Shown piece after piece: positions 18,460-27,487 of a stretch of 64,000 bases of DNA. Origin of the DNA: Natrinema pellirubrum DSM 15624. Its GTDB lineage: Archaea > Halobacteriota > Halobacteria > Halobacteriales > Natrialbaceae. Under the pieces are notes generated by a model. The model saw only the letters and a program-made list of their open reading frames with translations. It did no database searches and had not been told where the DNA came from. Position 1 is the stretch's first letter. Every line of letters begins with the position of its first letter. The stretch is from the NCBI RefSeq assembly GCF_000230735.2, contig NC_019962.1, positions 1,674,001-1,738,000 on the forward strand, read 5' to 3'. A program made the translations under genes and the position numbers.

Positions 18460-19065
18460 TTATTCGCGTAGTATAGTCACCAAGATAGTGAGAGTGAAGC
18501 CTGCTGTCGCCAAGAGGAAACTCGGCGTCGTCAACAGAAGAGCGAACGGCCCAAGCGGCGAATCACCCCCACCGAAGCTTCCCACCTCAAGGGCCGCTCC
18601 GACAGCTACCACGAGATAGAACGCAACACCCGGAGCGATACCACTTCCAACGGCCGCAGGAAATCCGAGCCGATACCTGCCGCAAATTCCGCCAGCAACT
18701 CCCGGGACAACGCCGAGGGCGATCGCAAAGACGGCCGTACCGATCAGTCCGGAGACTCCGATTTCAAGAAGACCGAATGGAATGAGGAGGAGCGCGGTTG
18801 TACCCCCGACCGCAATAACAGTCACAAGCGCACGTAGCGGATGTTCGCCGTACAGGTGCTGGCGGAGAGTGGCCACAGTACCCGTTAGAAGCCTGTGAAC
18901 TGATAGACTTTCGGTCAGTTGACGACAGAAATTGTTGACCGTCCAACTGGGATATTCGTCGCGCTGAATTTGCGCGCTGTATCTCGCACGAAGGCAAGAA
19001 CATATGGCCGCAGCTGGTAGATTGATCGGTAGTACATTCGCAGTCCTACGTAACGGCCTTTTCAC
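18460..19065 (-). CDS. Polytopic membrane protein
   Basis: Up to 201 residues. Four hydrophobic segments are visible: ALVTVIAVGGTTALLLIPFG, LIGTAVFAIALGVVPGVAGG, GIAPGVAFYLVVAVGAALEV, and LLLTTPSFLLATAGFTLTIL near the end. No internal ATG is available; the frame starts at GTG 19065, but the first 45 residues look non-coding, so the true start may be an alternative codon near VHRLLTGTV. No family recognised. Confidence 0.55.
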   Translation of the reverse strand: MKRPLRRTANVLPINLPAAAICSCLRARYSAQIQRDEYPSWTVNNFCRQLTESLSVHRLLTGTVATLRQHLYGEHPLRALVTVIAVGGTTALLLIPFGLLEIGVSGLIGTAVFAIALGVVPGVAGGICGRYRLGFPAAVGSGIAPGVAFYLVVAVGAALEVGSFGGGDSPLGPFALLLTTPSFLLATAGFTLTILVTILRE

Positions 19066-19231
19066 CGAGGACAGTGTCTAACAAATGGGTTTCAGCAGAG
19101 CCGAAGGCTTTGCGACAGCGCACGACGGGCGACGGCGACGGCGGATACAGTCGCTGGGACAGAAACGGACCTGTTTCGGAGCGAGAGACACCGCAACCGG
19201 GTTCTTGCTTCCGTGGCCACAGGGACTGTCC

Positions 19232-19816
19232 ATGGAGGCGTCGAACTACGATATCGAGGGGCTCGACCTCTCGGCCGACCGGTACACCGTCGAACAGAAC
19301 CTGATACGGAACGAGTACAGAGCCCTCGACGACCGCGGTAATACGGTCCTCGAGGGGAAGCAAAAGACGTTCAAACTCAAAGAGGAGTTCCCGTTCGTCG
19401 ATGCGGACGGTGACGACGTGTTCACCGTGACGGCACAGCAGATCCGGGACTACAAGGGCCAGTACGTTCTCACGGACGCTCGAAGCGACGAGGACGTCGT
19501 CGTTCTCGACCACGAGTACTCGCTCCTCGAGCAGATTACGGGAGCGACCTGGACGATCCGTGACCCCGAGACCGACGCCGAGCTGGCGGCGATCACGTCT
19601 CGGAAGTTCGTCGGTCTGTTCCGGACGGGGCTCTTGGGGAACCTGATCCCACACCACTACGAAATCACCGACGCCGACGGCGGCCACGTGGGTTCGATCA
19701 CGGGGCAACTCTCGATGAAAGATCGGTACGACATCGAGATCGACGACGCCAGTTCCGTGCCGCGGGTCCCAGTCGTGGCCGCCGCGATGGTCATCGACGC
19801 GATCGAGGGGCACTGA
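19232..19816 (+). CDS. LURP-one-related / Tubby-like protein
   Basis: 194 residues. It consists of repeated short beta strands with the pattern NEYRALDDRGNTVLEGKQK, DGDDVFTVTAQQI, ATWTIRDPETDAELAAI and GSITGQLSMKDRYDIEI, typical of LURP-one-like (LOR/Tubby-fold) proteins, which bind membranes or nucleic acid in other organisms; the archaeal role is unknown. ATG 19232 is chosen because the longer frame upstream is Arg-rich shadow sequence. A lipoprotein gene follows 9 bp later on the same strand. Confidence 0.75.
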   Translation: MEASNYDIEGLDLSADRYTVEQNLIRNEYRALDDRGNTVLEGKQKTFKLKEEFPFVDADGDDVFTVTAQQIRDYKGQYVLTDARSDEDVVVLDHEYSLLEQITGATWTIRDPETDAELAAITSRKFVGLFRTGLLGNLIPHHYEITDADGGHVGSITGQLSMKDRYDIEIDDASSVPRVPVVAAAMVIDAIEGH

Positions 19817-19825
19817 GTTCGACCC

Positions 19826-20377
19826 ATGGAACGGAACGACGCCTCGAGTGACGGCATTCGCCGCCGAGATCACAGTCGGGAACGGACGCCTCGAGACACC
19901 ACCCACACCAGACGGGCGGCTCTCGCTGCGAGCGCAACGGCGCTACTGACAGCGATAGCCGGCTGTACGACCGCAATGGACTTCATCGGAGACCGGTTGC
20001 TCGAACAGGTCAACGTGTTCAACGAAACCGACCGACGAGTCGCCGGTTCCATCGCCGTCGGCGACCCCGCCGGTGAAACGGTTCTCGACGAGACGTTCGA
20101 CCTCGCTCCGTCGGAGTCGGGGAACGACAACGAAGGGTCGGCCTCCGGAGACGACGAACAGTCCGTCGCAGTGTACGACGACGTGTGGGGCGAGGCCGGC
20201 TCGTACGAAGTGACCGTCGAACTGACTGACACCGAAATAGACGGCCGATCACGGGCGAGCGAAACGGTGACGATTAGCGATCCCGACGAGCAGTTACTCG
20301 GTGTCGCACTCGGTTCCGAGGAGGTCGGTGAACCGATCGGCTTCCGCGTCGGCGAGAGCCTCTCGGATCTGGCGTAA
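19826..20377 (+). CDS. Tat-exported lipoprotein
   Basis: 183 residues. The first 32 residues are polar and rich in Arg and Thr, followed by TRRAALAASATALLTAIAGC, a twin-arginine lipoprotein signal with Cys near residue 46. The mature domain is strongly acidic (SGNDNEGSASGDDE) and beta-rich (SYEVTVELTDTEIDGRSR), like many haloarchaeal surface lipoproteins with an Ig-like fold. It starts 9 bp after the LURP-one-like gene, so the two are likely co-transcribed. Confidence 0.75.
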   Translation: MERNDASSDGIRRRDHSRERTPRDTTHTRRAALAASATALLTAIAGCTTAMDFIGDRLLEQVNVFNETDRRVAGSIAVGDPAGETVLDETFDLAPSESGNDNEGSASGDDEQSVAVYDDVWGEAGSYEVTVELTDTEIDGRSRASETVTISDPDEQLLGVALGSEEVGEPIGFRVGESLSDLA

Positions 20378-20646
20378 CGCGAGCCGCTATATAACACTAT
20401 TCCCAGACTTACGCGTGATTGGGCATTTCGCCCCTCGAGTAGCGATTTTCAGCAGCCAACGGAAGCGCAAGAGTGTTTCCGTCCGTTGGGAACGGAATTT
20501 CTGAGTGGGTGGTTGACCGCGCTACGCGGCCCAAACAAGGAGTTTTCCAACAGGGCGTTGGTTCGATAATTCCCGGGAGAGGAGACGAAATACATTACCC
20601 TTCCAAGCGACTAGCTCGGCCGATATCACGGTCCGAACTGATCGAC

Positions 20647-20916
20647 ATGTACCAGGTTCCACCCTTTGGCAGTGCCGTGGCGTTGTTTCTCGCGGGAGTG
20701 TACTGTATCGGAACGGACATCTCGCGTGTCGTGATCGATGCCAGTGATGGCAGTCGGTGCCGGCGAGTACACCGATTACGTGGAGTCGCGGTCGTCGCGC
20801 TCAAGGACGTCCTGCTGGCGCACGAGGTGAGAAGACCGCGGATACGACACTCGAAACGATCGTTCTACGGAGGGATCGACACACAACAAATCGCGGCAAC
20901 GGCCACTAGTGACTAA
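20647..20916 (+). CDS. Possible small protein before the Cu ATPase
   Basis: 89 residues from ATG 20647: a short hydrophobic N-terminus (FGSAVALFLAGVYCIGTDIS) then an Arg-rich remainder. It ends 3 bp before the ATPase start, which would suit a coupled accessory gene, but the C-terminal half has weak coding character and the reverse strand is also open. It may be a decayed membrane protein or chance. Confidence 0.3.
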   Translation: MYQVPPFGSAVALFLAGVYCIGTDISRVVIDASDGSRCRRVHRLRGVAVVALKDVLLAHEVRRPRIRHSKRSFYGGIDTQQIAATATSD

Positions 20917-20919
20917 CGA

Positions 20920-23358
20920 ATGTCCGACACCTCGCCGTCAGAACCCAGCTGTACACTCTGTGACCTCCCCGTCAGTGGGAGTGACATCGTATCGGACGGC
21001 AATCGGTTCTGCTGTACTGGCTGTCGAGATGTCTACGTCACCCTTGGGGACGTCGACGACATCGACGCCGACGACGTCCGCCGCGCTCGAGACGATTCAC
21101 AGTCCGATCGCGAGGTCCCGTCGGATCACGACGCGACGTTTCTAGAAGTCGACGGGATGCACTGTGCGACCTGCGAGGCGTTTATCGAATCAGCCGCGAC
21201 GACGATCGACGGCGTCAGCGATGCCAGCTCGAGTTACGTGACCGACACGGTTCGAATCGATCACGATCCGGACCGCGTCTCGGCGGCCGACCTCCAAGAG
21301 GAGATCAGCGGACTCGGCTATAGCGCCTACGCCCGCGACGATACGTTCAGCCGTCGGAGAGCGAATAACTGGGAGATGGGGCGAATCGCAGTCGGCGTCC
21401 TCATGGGAATGTCCGTCATGTTGCAGTACCTCGTCATCATCTACCCGACGTACTTCGGCGGCCTGTTTTACGGCGACCGGGTCACGGAGTTTTTCGAAAG
21501 CGCGCTCGCGAGTTCCGTCGCCACGCCATTCTACGTCGTCATCGCGGCGCTCACGACGATCATCCTGGGCGTGACTGGCAAGCCGATCCTCCAAGGGGCG
21601 TACGTCAGCGTGAAGACGCGGTCGCCGAACATGGATCTCCTCGTCGCGATCGCGGCCGTGAGCGCGTACCTCTACAGTACGCTCTCGATCGTGTTCGGTG
21701 GCGAACACATCTACTACGACGTGACCGTCGCGATAATCGTTATCGTCACGGTCGGCAACTATTACGAATCGTCGATCAAGCAGGAGGCGACCGAGCGCCT
21801 CTCCGACCTGACTTCTATCCAGGTCAACGAAGCCCGTCGCGTTCGCGAGGACGGTGAGGCAGAAGACGTCGCAGTCGAGGATCTCGAGGTCGATGATCGC
21901 GTGTTGGTCCGGTCCGGGGAACGGATCCCCGTCGACGGGACGGTCGTCGACGGTGACGCAGCCGTCGACGAGGCGGTCGTCACCGGTGAGTCCCTTCCCG
22001 CTCGGAAGACCGCGGGCGATACCGTCGTCGGCGGCTCGATGGTGACGGACGGCGGGGTGACCGTCCGCGTCGGAGCGGAGGCGACGAGTAGCCTCGATCG
22101 GATCACCGAACTCGTCTGGGACCTGCAAAGCGGCTCCCACGGGATTCAGAAACTCGCGGACAAACTGGCGACGATCTTCGTGCCGGTCGTTCTCGCTCTC
22201 GCAGTCGTCGTTACGGGCGTGAACTTCCTTCTCGGGAACGGCGTTTCCGCCCTTCTCGTCGGGCTCACGGTGTTGATCGTTTCCTGTCCCTGTGCGCTCG
22301 GGCTGGCGACGCCGCTTGCAGTCGCCGCAGGGGTCCGCGACGCGTTGGAACGCTCGATCGTCGTCTTCGACGATAGCATCTTCGAGCGAATCCGCGACGC
22401 GGAGACCGTCATCTTCGACAAGACCGGCACACTGACGACGGGTGAAATGACCGTCATCGAGACCGATCTCGGGACGGCGTTGCTCGAGAAAGCGGCACTT
22501 CTCGAGCAGCGCTCGTCACATCCCGTCGGTGAGGCCATCGCCACCGAGCGACCGGTGCCCGACGGTGGATCGGTCGAGTCCGGGTCGGACGCCGATTCAC
22601 CGGCCGACCGTGTCGTCTCCTTCGACAGTTATCGGAACGGCGTCTCGGGTATTGTCGACGGAGACGAGATCATCGTCGGCCACCCGGACCTGTTCCGCGA
22701 TCACGACTGGGACGTTCCCGCGAACATCACCGATCGAATTGCGAACAGCCGTGAAACCGGACGAGTTCCGGTTGCTGTCGGTCGCAACGGGACTGCTGAA
22801 GGCGTCATCGTCGTCGGTGACAAACTGCGGGAGAACTGGGACGAGACGGTGGCATCCATTTCCGACGATGGGAAAGATGTGGTCGTCCTCACCGGCGACG
22901 ATGCCCGGGCGGCACAGCAGTTTCGGGATCACGCTGCCGTCGACGACGTGTTTGCGGGCGTTCCGCCGGAAGGAAAGGCCGAGACCGTCACGCGATTCAA
23001 CGAGACGGGACGGACGGTGATGGTCGGCGATGGAACCAACGACGCACCGGCGCTGGCCGCGGCCGATCTCGGCATCGCTCTAGGCGGTGGGACTGCGATG
23101 GCTGCTGACGCCGCGGACGTCGCCCTCGTCGATGACGACCTCGCGTCCGTCGGGACGGTCTTCGAACTCGCTCGAGCGACGAACCGCCGTGTGAAAGGCA
23201 ATATTGCGTGGGCGTTTTGCTACAACGCCATCGCGATCCCGCTTGCCGTGATCGGTCTGTTGAACCCGCTCTTTGCAGCGCTCGCGATGGGCGGGAGCAG
23301 TCTGCTGGTCGTCGTGAATTCGACTCGGCCACTACTGTCCGACGAGGATACCGCCTGA
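20920..23358 (+). CDS. Cu(I)-type P-type ATPase (FixI/CtpA-like)
   Basis: 812 residues. An N-terminal Cys-rich metal-binding domain (CTLCDLP near 11, CCTGC near 31) is followed by an HMA domain with GMHCATCE near 78. Membrane helices follow; the actuator TGES lies in VVTGESLPARKT, the ion motif SCPCALG near 452, DKTGTLT near 500, the His-Pro SSHPVGEA near 532 and GDGTNDAP near 703. CPC marks a Cu+ (or Ag+) exporter. The extra N-terminal Cys-rich domain is typical of the FixI/CcoI branch, which supplies copper for oxidase assembly rather than resistance. No oxidase genes are in view. Confidence 0.93.
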   Translation: MSDTSPSEPSCTLCDLPVSGSDIVSDGNRFCCTGCRDVYVTLGDVDDIDADDVRRARDDSQSDREVPSDHDATFLEVDGMHCATCEAFIESAATTIDGVSDASSSYVTDTVRIDHDPDRVSAADLQEEISGLGYSAYARDDTFSRRRANNWEMGRIAVGVLMGMSVMLQYLVIIYPTYFGGLFYGDRVTEFFESALASSVATPFYVVIAALTTIILGVTGKPILQGAYVSVKTRSPNMDLLVAIAAVSAYLYSTLSIVFGGEHIYYDVTVAIIVIVTVGNYYESSIKQEATERLSDLTSIQVNEARRVREDGEAEDVAVEDLEVDDRVLVRSGERIPVDGTVVDGDAAVDEAVVTGESLPARKTAGDTVVGGSMVTDGGVTVRVGAEATSSLDRITELVWDLQSGSHGIQKLADKLATIFVPVVLALAVVVTGVNFLLGNGVSALLVGLTVLIVSCPCALGLATPLAVAAGVRDALERSIVVFDDSIFERIRDAETVIFDKTGTLTTGEMTVIETDLGTALLEKAALLEQRSSHPVGEAIATERPVPDGGSVESGSDADSPADRVVSFDSYRNGVSGIVDGDEIIVGHPDLFRDHDWDVPANITDRIANSRETGRVPVAVGRNGTAEGVIVVGDKLRENWDETVASISDDGKDVVVLTGDDARAAQQFRDHAAVDDVFAGVPPEGKAETVTRFNETGRTVMVGDGTNDAPALAAADLGIALGGGTAMAADAADVALVDDDLASVGTVFELARATNRRVKGNIAWAFCYNAIAIPLAVIGLLNPLFAALAMGGSSLLVVVNSTRPLLSDEDTA

Positions 23359-23536
23359 GTTCCCTTCCGACCATTCTCGGCTACCGACGGATGATTCGCC
23401 AGAAGCGCCGCTTGCCGGATTCGTCCCCCAGTGAAAGAGGGCCACCTCGAGGACGCCACCCTCGAGTACGGACGTTCGATGGGGCCCTCTCCGAGGTCGC
23501 AAAAAGCGGTGCCGGGGAAACTGGCCCGTCGCAGTC

Positions 23537-24188
23537 TCAGCGGCCGATCGTCCCCTGCCGAGTGATCGGGGCGTCGGGGTTGATGGAAAACGCAACGATC
23601 GTCGACACCTCGGTCGCGGTGACGGACACGTCGCTCTCGCCGGTCACGAGCGCGCTCTCGGTGTATCCGACGGACTCGTCGCCGACGTCGACTGCCCCCT
23701 CGAAGACATAACAGTAGGTATCCGAACAGGTGCCGCCACTCGTTGGGGGCCGGATCGGGGATCGGCGCGTGTTGGATGCCCGGCTCGAGGTCGAGACTGT
23801 GTGGTCGGACGAAGAGCTGAAGCATCCGCAGCGGCGGGTCGTCCGCGAGCGTCTCCTCGGCGTGCCAGAAGCCGCTGCCGGCGTTCATCACCAGCAGGTG
23901 TTCGGGATCGGTAACGAGTTCGTTCCCTTGCCGGTCGTCGTGACGCATCACCCCGTGGGGAACCCACGAGATGATCTCCTCGTTGCGGTGTTGATGCATC
24001 CGGATCAGTGTTCCCGGATCCATGAACGACTCGACGACCGCCGCAAGCGGACCGTATCCGTGGTCGTCGTGGCCCGGGACCGGACGGCCGGGGAAATTGA
24101 AATGGATCCTGAACTTGCCCTGATTTTGTGAGACATCCGTTCGTGGGGCGGTGTGGATTCGCGACTGCGCCGACGCGGAATCGTCCAT
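23537..24188 (-). pseudogene. Pirin-family gene broken by deletion/frameshift
   Basis: Residues 1-152 are a good pirin N-terminal cupin (RIHFNFPGRPVPGHDDHGYG, SFMDPGTLIRMHQHRNEEII, HLLVMNAGSGFWHAEE) up to NEWRHLFG. The reading then changes frame: a second frame continues with DTYCYVFEGAVDVGDES and ends INPDAPITRQGTIGR-stop at 23537. About 25-30 residues expected between the two parts are also missing, so a deletion caused the shift. Pirins are Fe cupins with regulatory or quercetinase activity; this one should be inactive. Confidence 0.8.
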
Positions 24189-24394
24189 TCGCTCTCCGTA
24201 GTTCCTCGAGCGCTATATGTGTTCTGTGCGCTGGTGACCGCTCGTCTCTCGAACCGGGAATTGCTCTCTAGTCACCCTGCACTAGCTCTCTGATAACCGC
24301 TTAGTTAGAATAGCTCTACATATCACTCTATTAATCATGGCAATTCGGCTGTAAGTGGGTGTTCTGTCGATTGTTCCGTTCCCAAACCCTTTTG

Positions 24395-24408
24395 ACTAAC
24401 TAGTTAGT
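24395..24408. promoter_or_regulatory. Palindromic operator for the TetR-MATE operon
   Basis: ACTAACTAGTTAGT is a perfect 14-bp palindrome 18 bp before the TetR start codon; a related half-site TTAGTTAG occurs near 24302. TetR repressors bind such palindromes in front of their own gene, so autorepression of the regulator and the MATE pump is inferred. Confidence 0.7.
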
Positions 24409-24426
24409 AAGCTCCCTATCGATCAG

Positions 24427-25026
24427 ATGGCAGATGAACCAGCTACCGACATTCTGGATGCAACGTATCGCGCCCTCTGCGAGCATGGCTACGCGAACCT
24501 CACACTGCGGGATATCGCTGCCGAAACGGACAAGAGCAAGGCGTCGATCCACTACTACTACGATTCCAAAGACGAGTTGTTCGTCGCCTTTCTCGACGAA
24601 TTATACGAGCAGTTCACCGATCGCGTGGGCACGCACGACGGAGACACGGCACGTGAACGACTCGAGACGCTCTTTCAGGTATTGCTCACTACCGACGCCG
24701 ACTCGTCTCGGAGGGAGTTTCGAACTGCGATGCTCGAACTGAAGGCACAGGCTCCGTACAACCCGCCGCTGCGGGAACGCCTCATCGAATTTGACGAGTT
24801 CCTGTTCGAACAACTACGAGAGATCCTTTCGGCTGGCGTACACGCCGGTGAGTTCGACGGATCCGTCGATCCAGCCCGCCACGCGGAGTTTCTCACGACG
24901 GCGATTACCGGCGCACAAACCCGTCACGTCGTCATCGACCACTCCTCTGCACGGCTTTACGGTACGATGACCGGATACCTCGAGCGACAGCTGCTCGCCG
25001 ACGAGAACTCGGAGGTCGCACAGTAA
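24427..25026 (+). CDS. TetR-family repressor
   Basis: 199 residues. The N-terminal HTH is typical: YRALCEHGYANLTLRDIAAE, then KSKASIHYYYDSKDELFVAF. The C-terminal part is an all-helical ligand domain with RREFRTAMLELKAQAPYNP and a final ITGAQTRHVVIDHS. Its stop overlaps the MATE start (TAATG at 25022-25028), so the pair is coupled, and a palindrome lies just upstream. It most likely represses the efflux gene and itself, released by an unknown compound. Confidence 0.93.
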   Translation: MADEPATDILDATYRALCEHGYANLTLRDIAAETDKSKASIHYYYDSKDELFVAFLDELYEQFTDRVGTHDGDTARERLETLFQVLLTTDADSSRREFRTAMLELKAQAPYNPPLRERLIEFDEFLFEQLREILSAGVHAGEFDGSVDPARHAEFLTTAITGAQTRHVVIDHSSARLYGTMTGYLERQLLADENSEVAQ

Positions 25027-26507
25027 TGGGGTCGTCCAGCCGTCTCGGATCGCTGTTCAAAGGCCCCGAGGAGTTCGATCTGACCTCGGGTAGCATCGGG
25101 AAGCCGCTGTTTTTCCTCTCGATGCCGATCGTCGTCACGAACCTCTTCCAGACCGCGTATAATCTCGCGGATACGTTCTGGCTCGGCCAGTACGACACCG
25201 ATGCGCTCGCTGCGATTAGCTTCGCGTTCCCGATGGTGTTTCTGCTCATCTCGCTCGGGATGGGGATCTCGGTCGCCGGCAGCGTTCTCGTCGCACAGTT
25301 CACCGGTGCGGGCGAGGAACGCGAGGCCGAGTACGCCGCGTCACAGACGATAACGTTCGCCGTTATCGCTTCGGTCATCCTCGGCAGCGTCGGCTACGTC
25401 AGCGTCGACACGTTCCTCGGCCTGCTGGGCGCGTCACGGGACGTGCTGCCGCTGGCGACGAGCTACATGGAAGTCATCTCGCTCGGCCTGCTGTTCATGT
25501 TCGGGTTCGCCGTCTTCGTCGCACTCATGCGCGGGTACGGCGATACGATCACGCCGATGCTCGTGATGTTCGGGTCAGTCGTACTGAACATCGTCATCGA
25601 CCCGTTCCTGATCTTCGGATGGACGGTCGTCGAGAACGCGCCGCTCGTCGGCACGCTCGCGTTCCCCGAACTCGGTATCCAGGGTGCGGCCATCGCTACC
25701 GTCTTCTCGCGCGCGCTCGCACTGGTCGTCGGCCTCGTGATCATGTTCCGCGGTACCCGGGGCGTCAAGATCCGTCTCCGCGACATGGCCCCCGACCTCT
25801 CGTATCTCCGCCGACTCGTTCGCATCGGCCTGCCAGCGTCCATCGAAGGGACCGGGCGAGCAGTCTCGATGAACCTCCTGTTGGTCATCGTCGCACTGTT
25901 CCCGGACACGGTCGTTGCCGCGTACGGCATCGGAACGCGTGTCTTCTCGGTCGCCTTCCTTCCCGCTCTCGCCGTCGCCCGTGGCGTCGAAACGATGACC
26001 GGCCAGAACATCGGGGCGAATAAACCGGACCGAGCCGAACGAGCGGCGGGGCTGGCGGCGAAAGTCCTCTTCGGCGCCCTCACGGTCGCGGGAATCGCCG
26101 CCTTCCTGTTTCCGGAGCCCATCGTCTCGGTATTCGTCGGTGCCGACCAGGCGAACGCCGCTCAGGTCGTCGCTATCGGGGCGGAGTTCATCCGGTACGT
26201 CGCGCTGACGTTCGGATTCATGGGCATTATGCGGGCATACACGGGTAGTTTCCGCGGCGCCGGGAAAACGCTCACTGCAGCGGCGATCTCCGTGGTGACG
26301 CTCGGCGTCGTCCGCTTCCCGATCGCGTGGCTCACTGCGGGCCCGCTCGGAGAAACGGGGATCTGGCTCTCGTTCGCGATCTCGAACGTCGCCGGAGCGA
26401 CCATCGCCTACGCCTGGTATCGACGTGGCACGTGGCGCGGGAGCGACCTGACTGAATCCAAAGCCGCCCTCGAGGAAACGACCGTCGAGACAGCAGGTGA
26501 CGACTGA
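25026..26507 (+). CDS. MATE-family efflux transporter
   Basis: 493 residues with twelve predicted membrane helices. SIGKPLFFLSMPIVVTNLFQ starts the first helix and is followed by AYNLADTFWLGQYD, typical of the MATE fold. The family exports organic cations or drugs in exchange for Na+ or H+. It overlaps the TetR stop and should be controlled by it. The second half repeats the first (RIGLPASIEGTGRAVSMNLL), as expected for this internally duplicated family. Confidence 0.93.
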   Translation: MGSSSRLGSLFKGPEEFDLTSGSIGKPLFFLSMPIVVTNLFQTAYNLADTFWLGQYDTDALAAISFAFPMVFLLISLGMGISVAGSVLVAQFTGAGEEREAEYAASQTITFAVIASVILGSVGYVSVDTFLGLLGASRDVLPLATSYMEVISLGLLFMFGFAVFVALMRGYGDTITPMLVMFGSVVLNIVIDPFLIFGWTVVENAPLVGTLAFPELGIQGAAIATVFSRALALVVGLVIMFRGTRGVKIRLRDMAPDLSYLRRLVRIGLPASIEGTGRAVSMNLLLVIVALFPDTVVAAYGIGTRVFSVAFLPALAVARGVETMTGQNIGANKPDRAERAAGLAAKVLFGALTVAGIAAFLFPEPIVSVFVGADQANAAQVVAIGAEFIRYVALTFGFMGIMRAYTGSFRGAGKTLTAAAISVVTLGVVRFPIAWLTAGPLGETGIWLSFAISNVAGATIAYAWYRRGTWRGSDLTESKAALEETTVETAGDD

Positions 26508-26660
26508 TTCGGACTCCGTCGCCCGTCACGGCTCGAGCCCCCCGAAAACAGCGTCACAGTTCGCGACCGACCTCAATGATCACGATATCGGGACGGCGTC
26601 CAGTGAGGGCAACGAACCGCTCGCGACCACGTCGCGGTAGCGCGCGCTTCGGACGGCGTC

Positions 26661-26993
26661 TTACTCCCGTGCTACCGTCTGACTATGACCGCTGTGGCGG
26701 TCATCCGGAACGTCCGCGACGGGGACTTCGATCTCGTTGGTTCGCATAAACGGCGGCGTCCACGGGTCGTTGTACTGGAGTAACGCCGGCTCGCCGTCCG
26801 TCTCGAGACCTCGTCGTGTGAATTCCTCGCTGAGTCGCTCCCGTTCCCGACGGACGCGCTCGTCCGTCGCGTACCACGAGAACCGACGAACTGCGACCAT
26901 CCACGGCGGTTCGACGACGAGTCGAACGGTGGCATCGGTCGGCGTCGGCACGGTTTCGCACGTGTACGTCTGTGGGTGATGAATAAGAGGCAA
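26661..26993 (-). pseudogene. SOUL heme-binding protein, C-terminal fragment
   Basis: 110 residues matching only the last half of SOUL/HEBP proteins: TVRLVVEPPWMVAVRRFSW, then LQYNDPWTPPFMRTNEIEV. The usual N-terminal strand region with MTAPV is missing, and the frame begins at a TTG with unrelated residues. It is a truncated relic in an area with other decayed genes. Confidence 0.7.
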
Positions 26994-27487
26994 ATCCCAG
27001 AAGTACTACCGTATTGGTCCGATTCCATGCTGTCTGTGTACTCGTGACCCGACCTGACTATCAAAGAGCGAGGGAACCACTGCTACTCCAGTCGCGAACT
27101 CCTGTCGAAACTGTGAATAGGAGCGGTAATCGACTGGCTGGGATCGGTGGTCGCCCCACACAGCCGGTTTTCTTTGCATTCTCGTCGGTTCGGGCCGTTC
27201 TTCCGCTGGCAAATCCGCTATTGCATGCCATGGATGGTGGGGGACCCCGTTCGTCGACTTTTACCTCAGTGAATTCACCAGTAACCGCACAGCAGCTAAC
27301 GGACAGTTAGTCGGCTACTGAGCGAAACCACCGCCACTCATTCGTGCCGAGCTGCATGTCTAGATAATGATTACCAAGGACGGACAGCCGTTGAGTCGTG
27401 TTATCACTGTCCCCGCAAATCGTTTAGTTGAGCCGCTTATAGAGACTACATCGACTTTGAAGCAATGACATACTATGCAATGGTAAC
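26994..27487. other. Intergenic region, nothing recognised
   Basis: About 490 bp between the SOUL fragment and the DMT transporter. Short open frames on both strands lack coding character. The last 60 bp should contain the transporter promoter. Confidence 0.4.

Noticed and set aside
11320-18460. Second attachment site (attR) as a copy of the tRNA-Glu 3' end
   Set aside because: No second copy of the T-arm/acceptor sequence was found to the right, so the right edge of the element is not defined.
27014-27310. 98-codon frame between the SOUL relic and the DMT transporter
   Set aside because: Composition is unlike haloarchaeal proteins (few acidic residues, many Val/Arg/Pro) and there is no promoter or family support.
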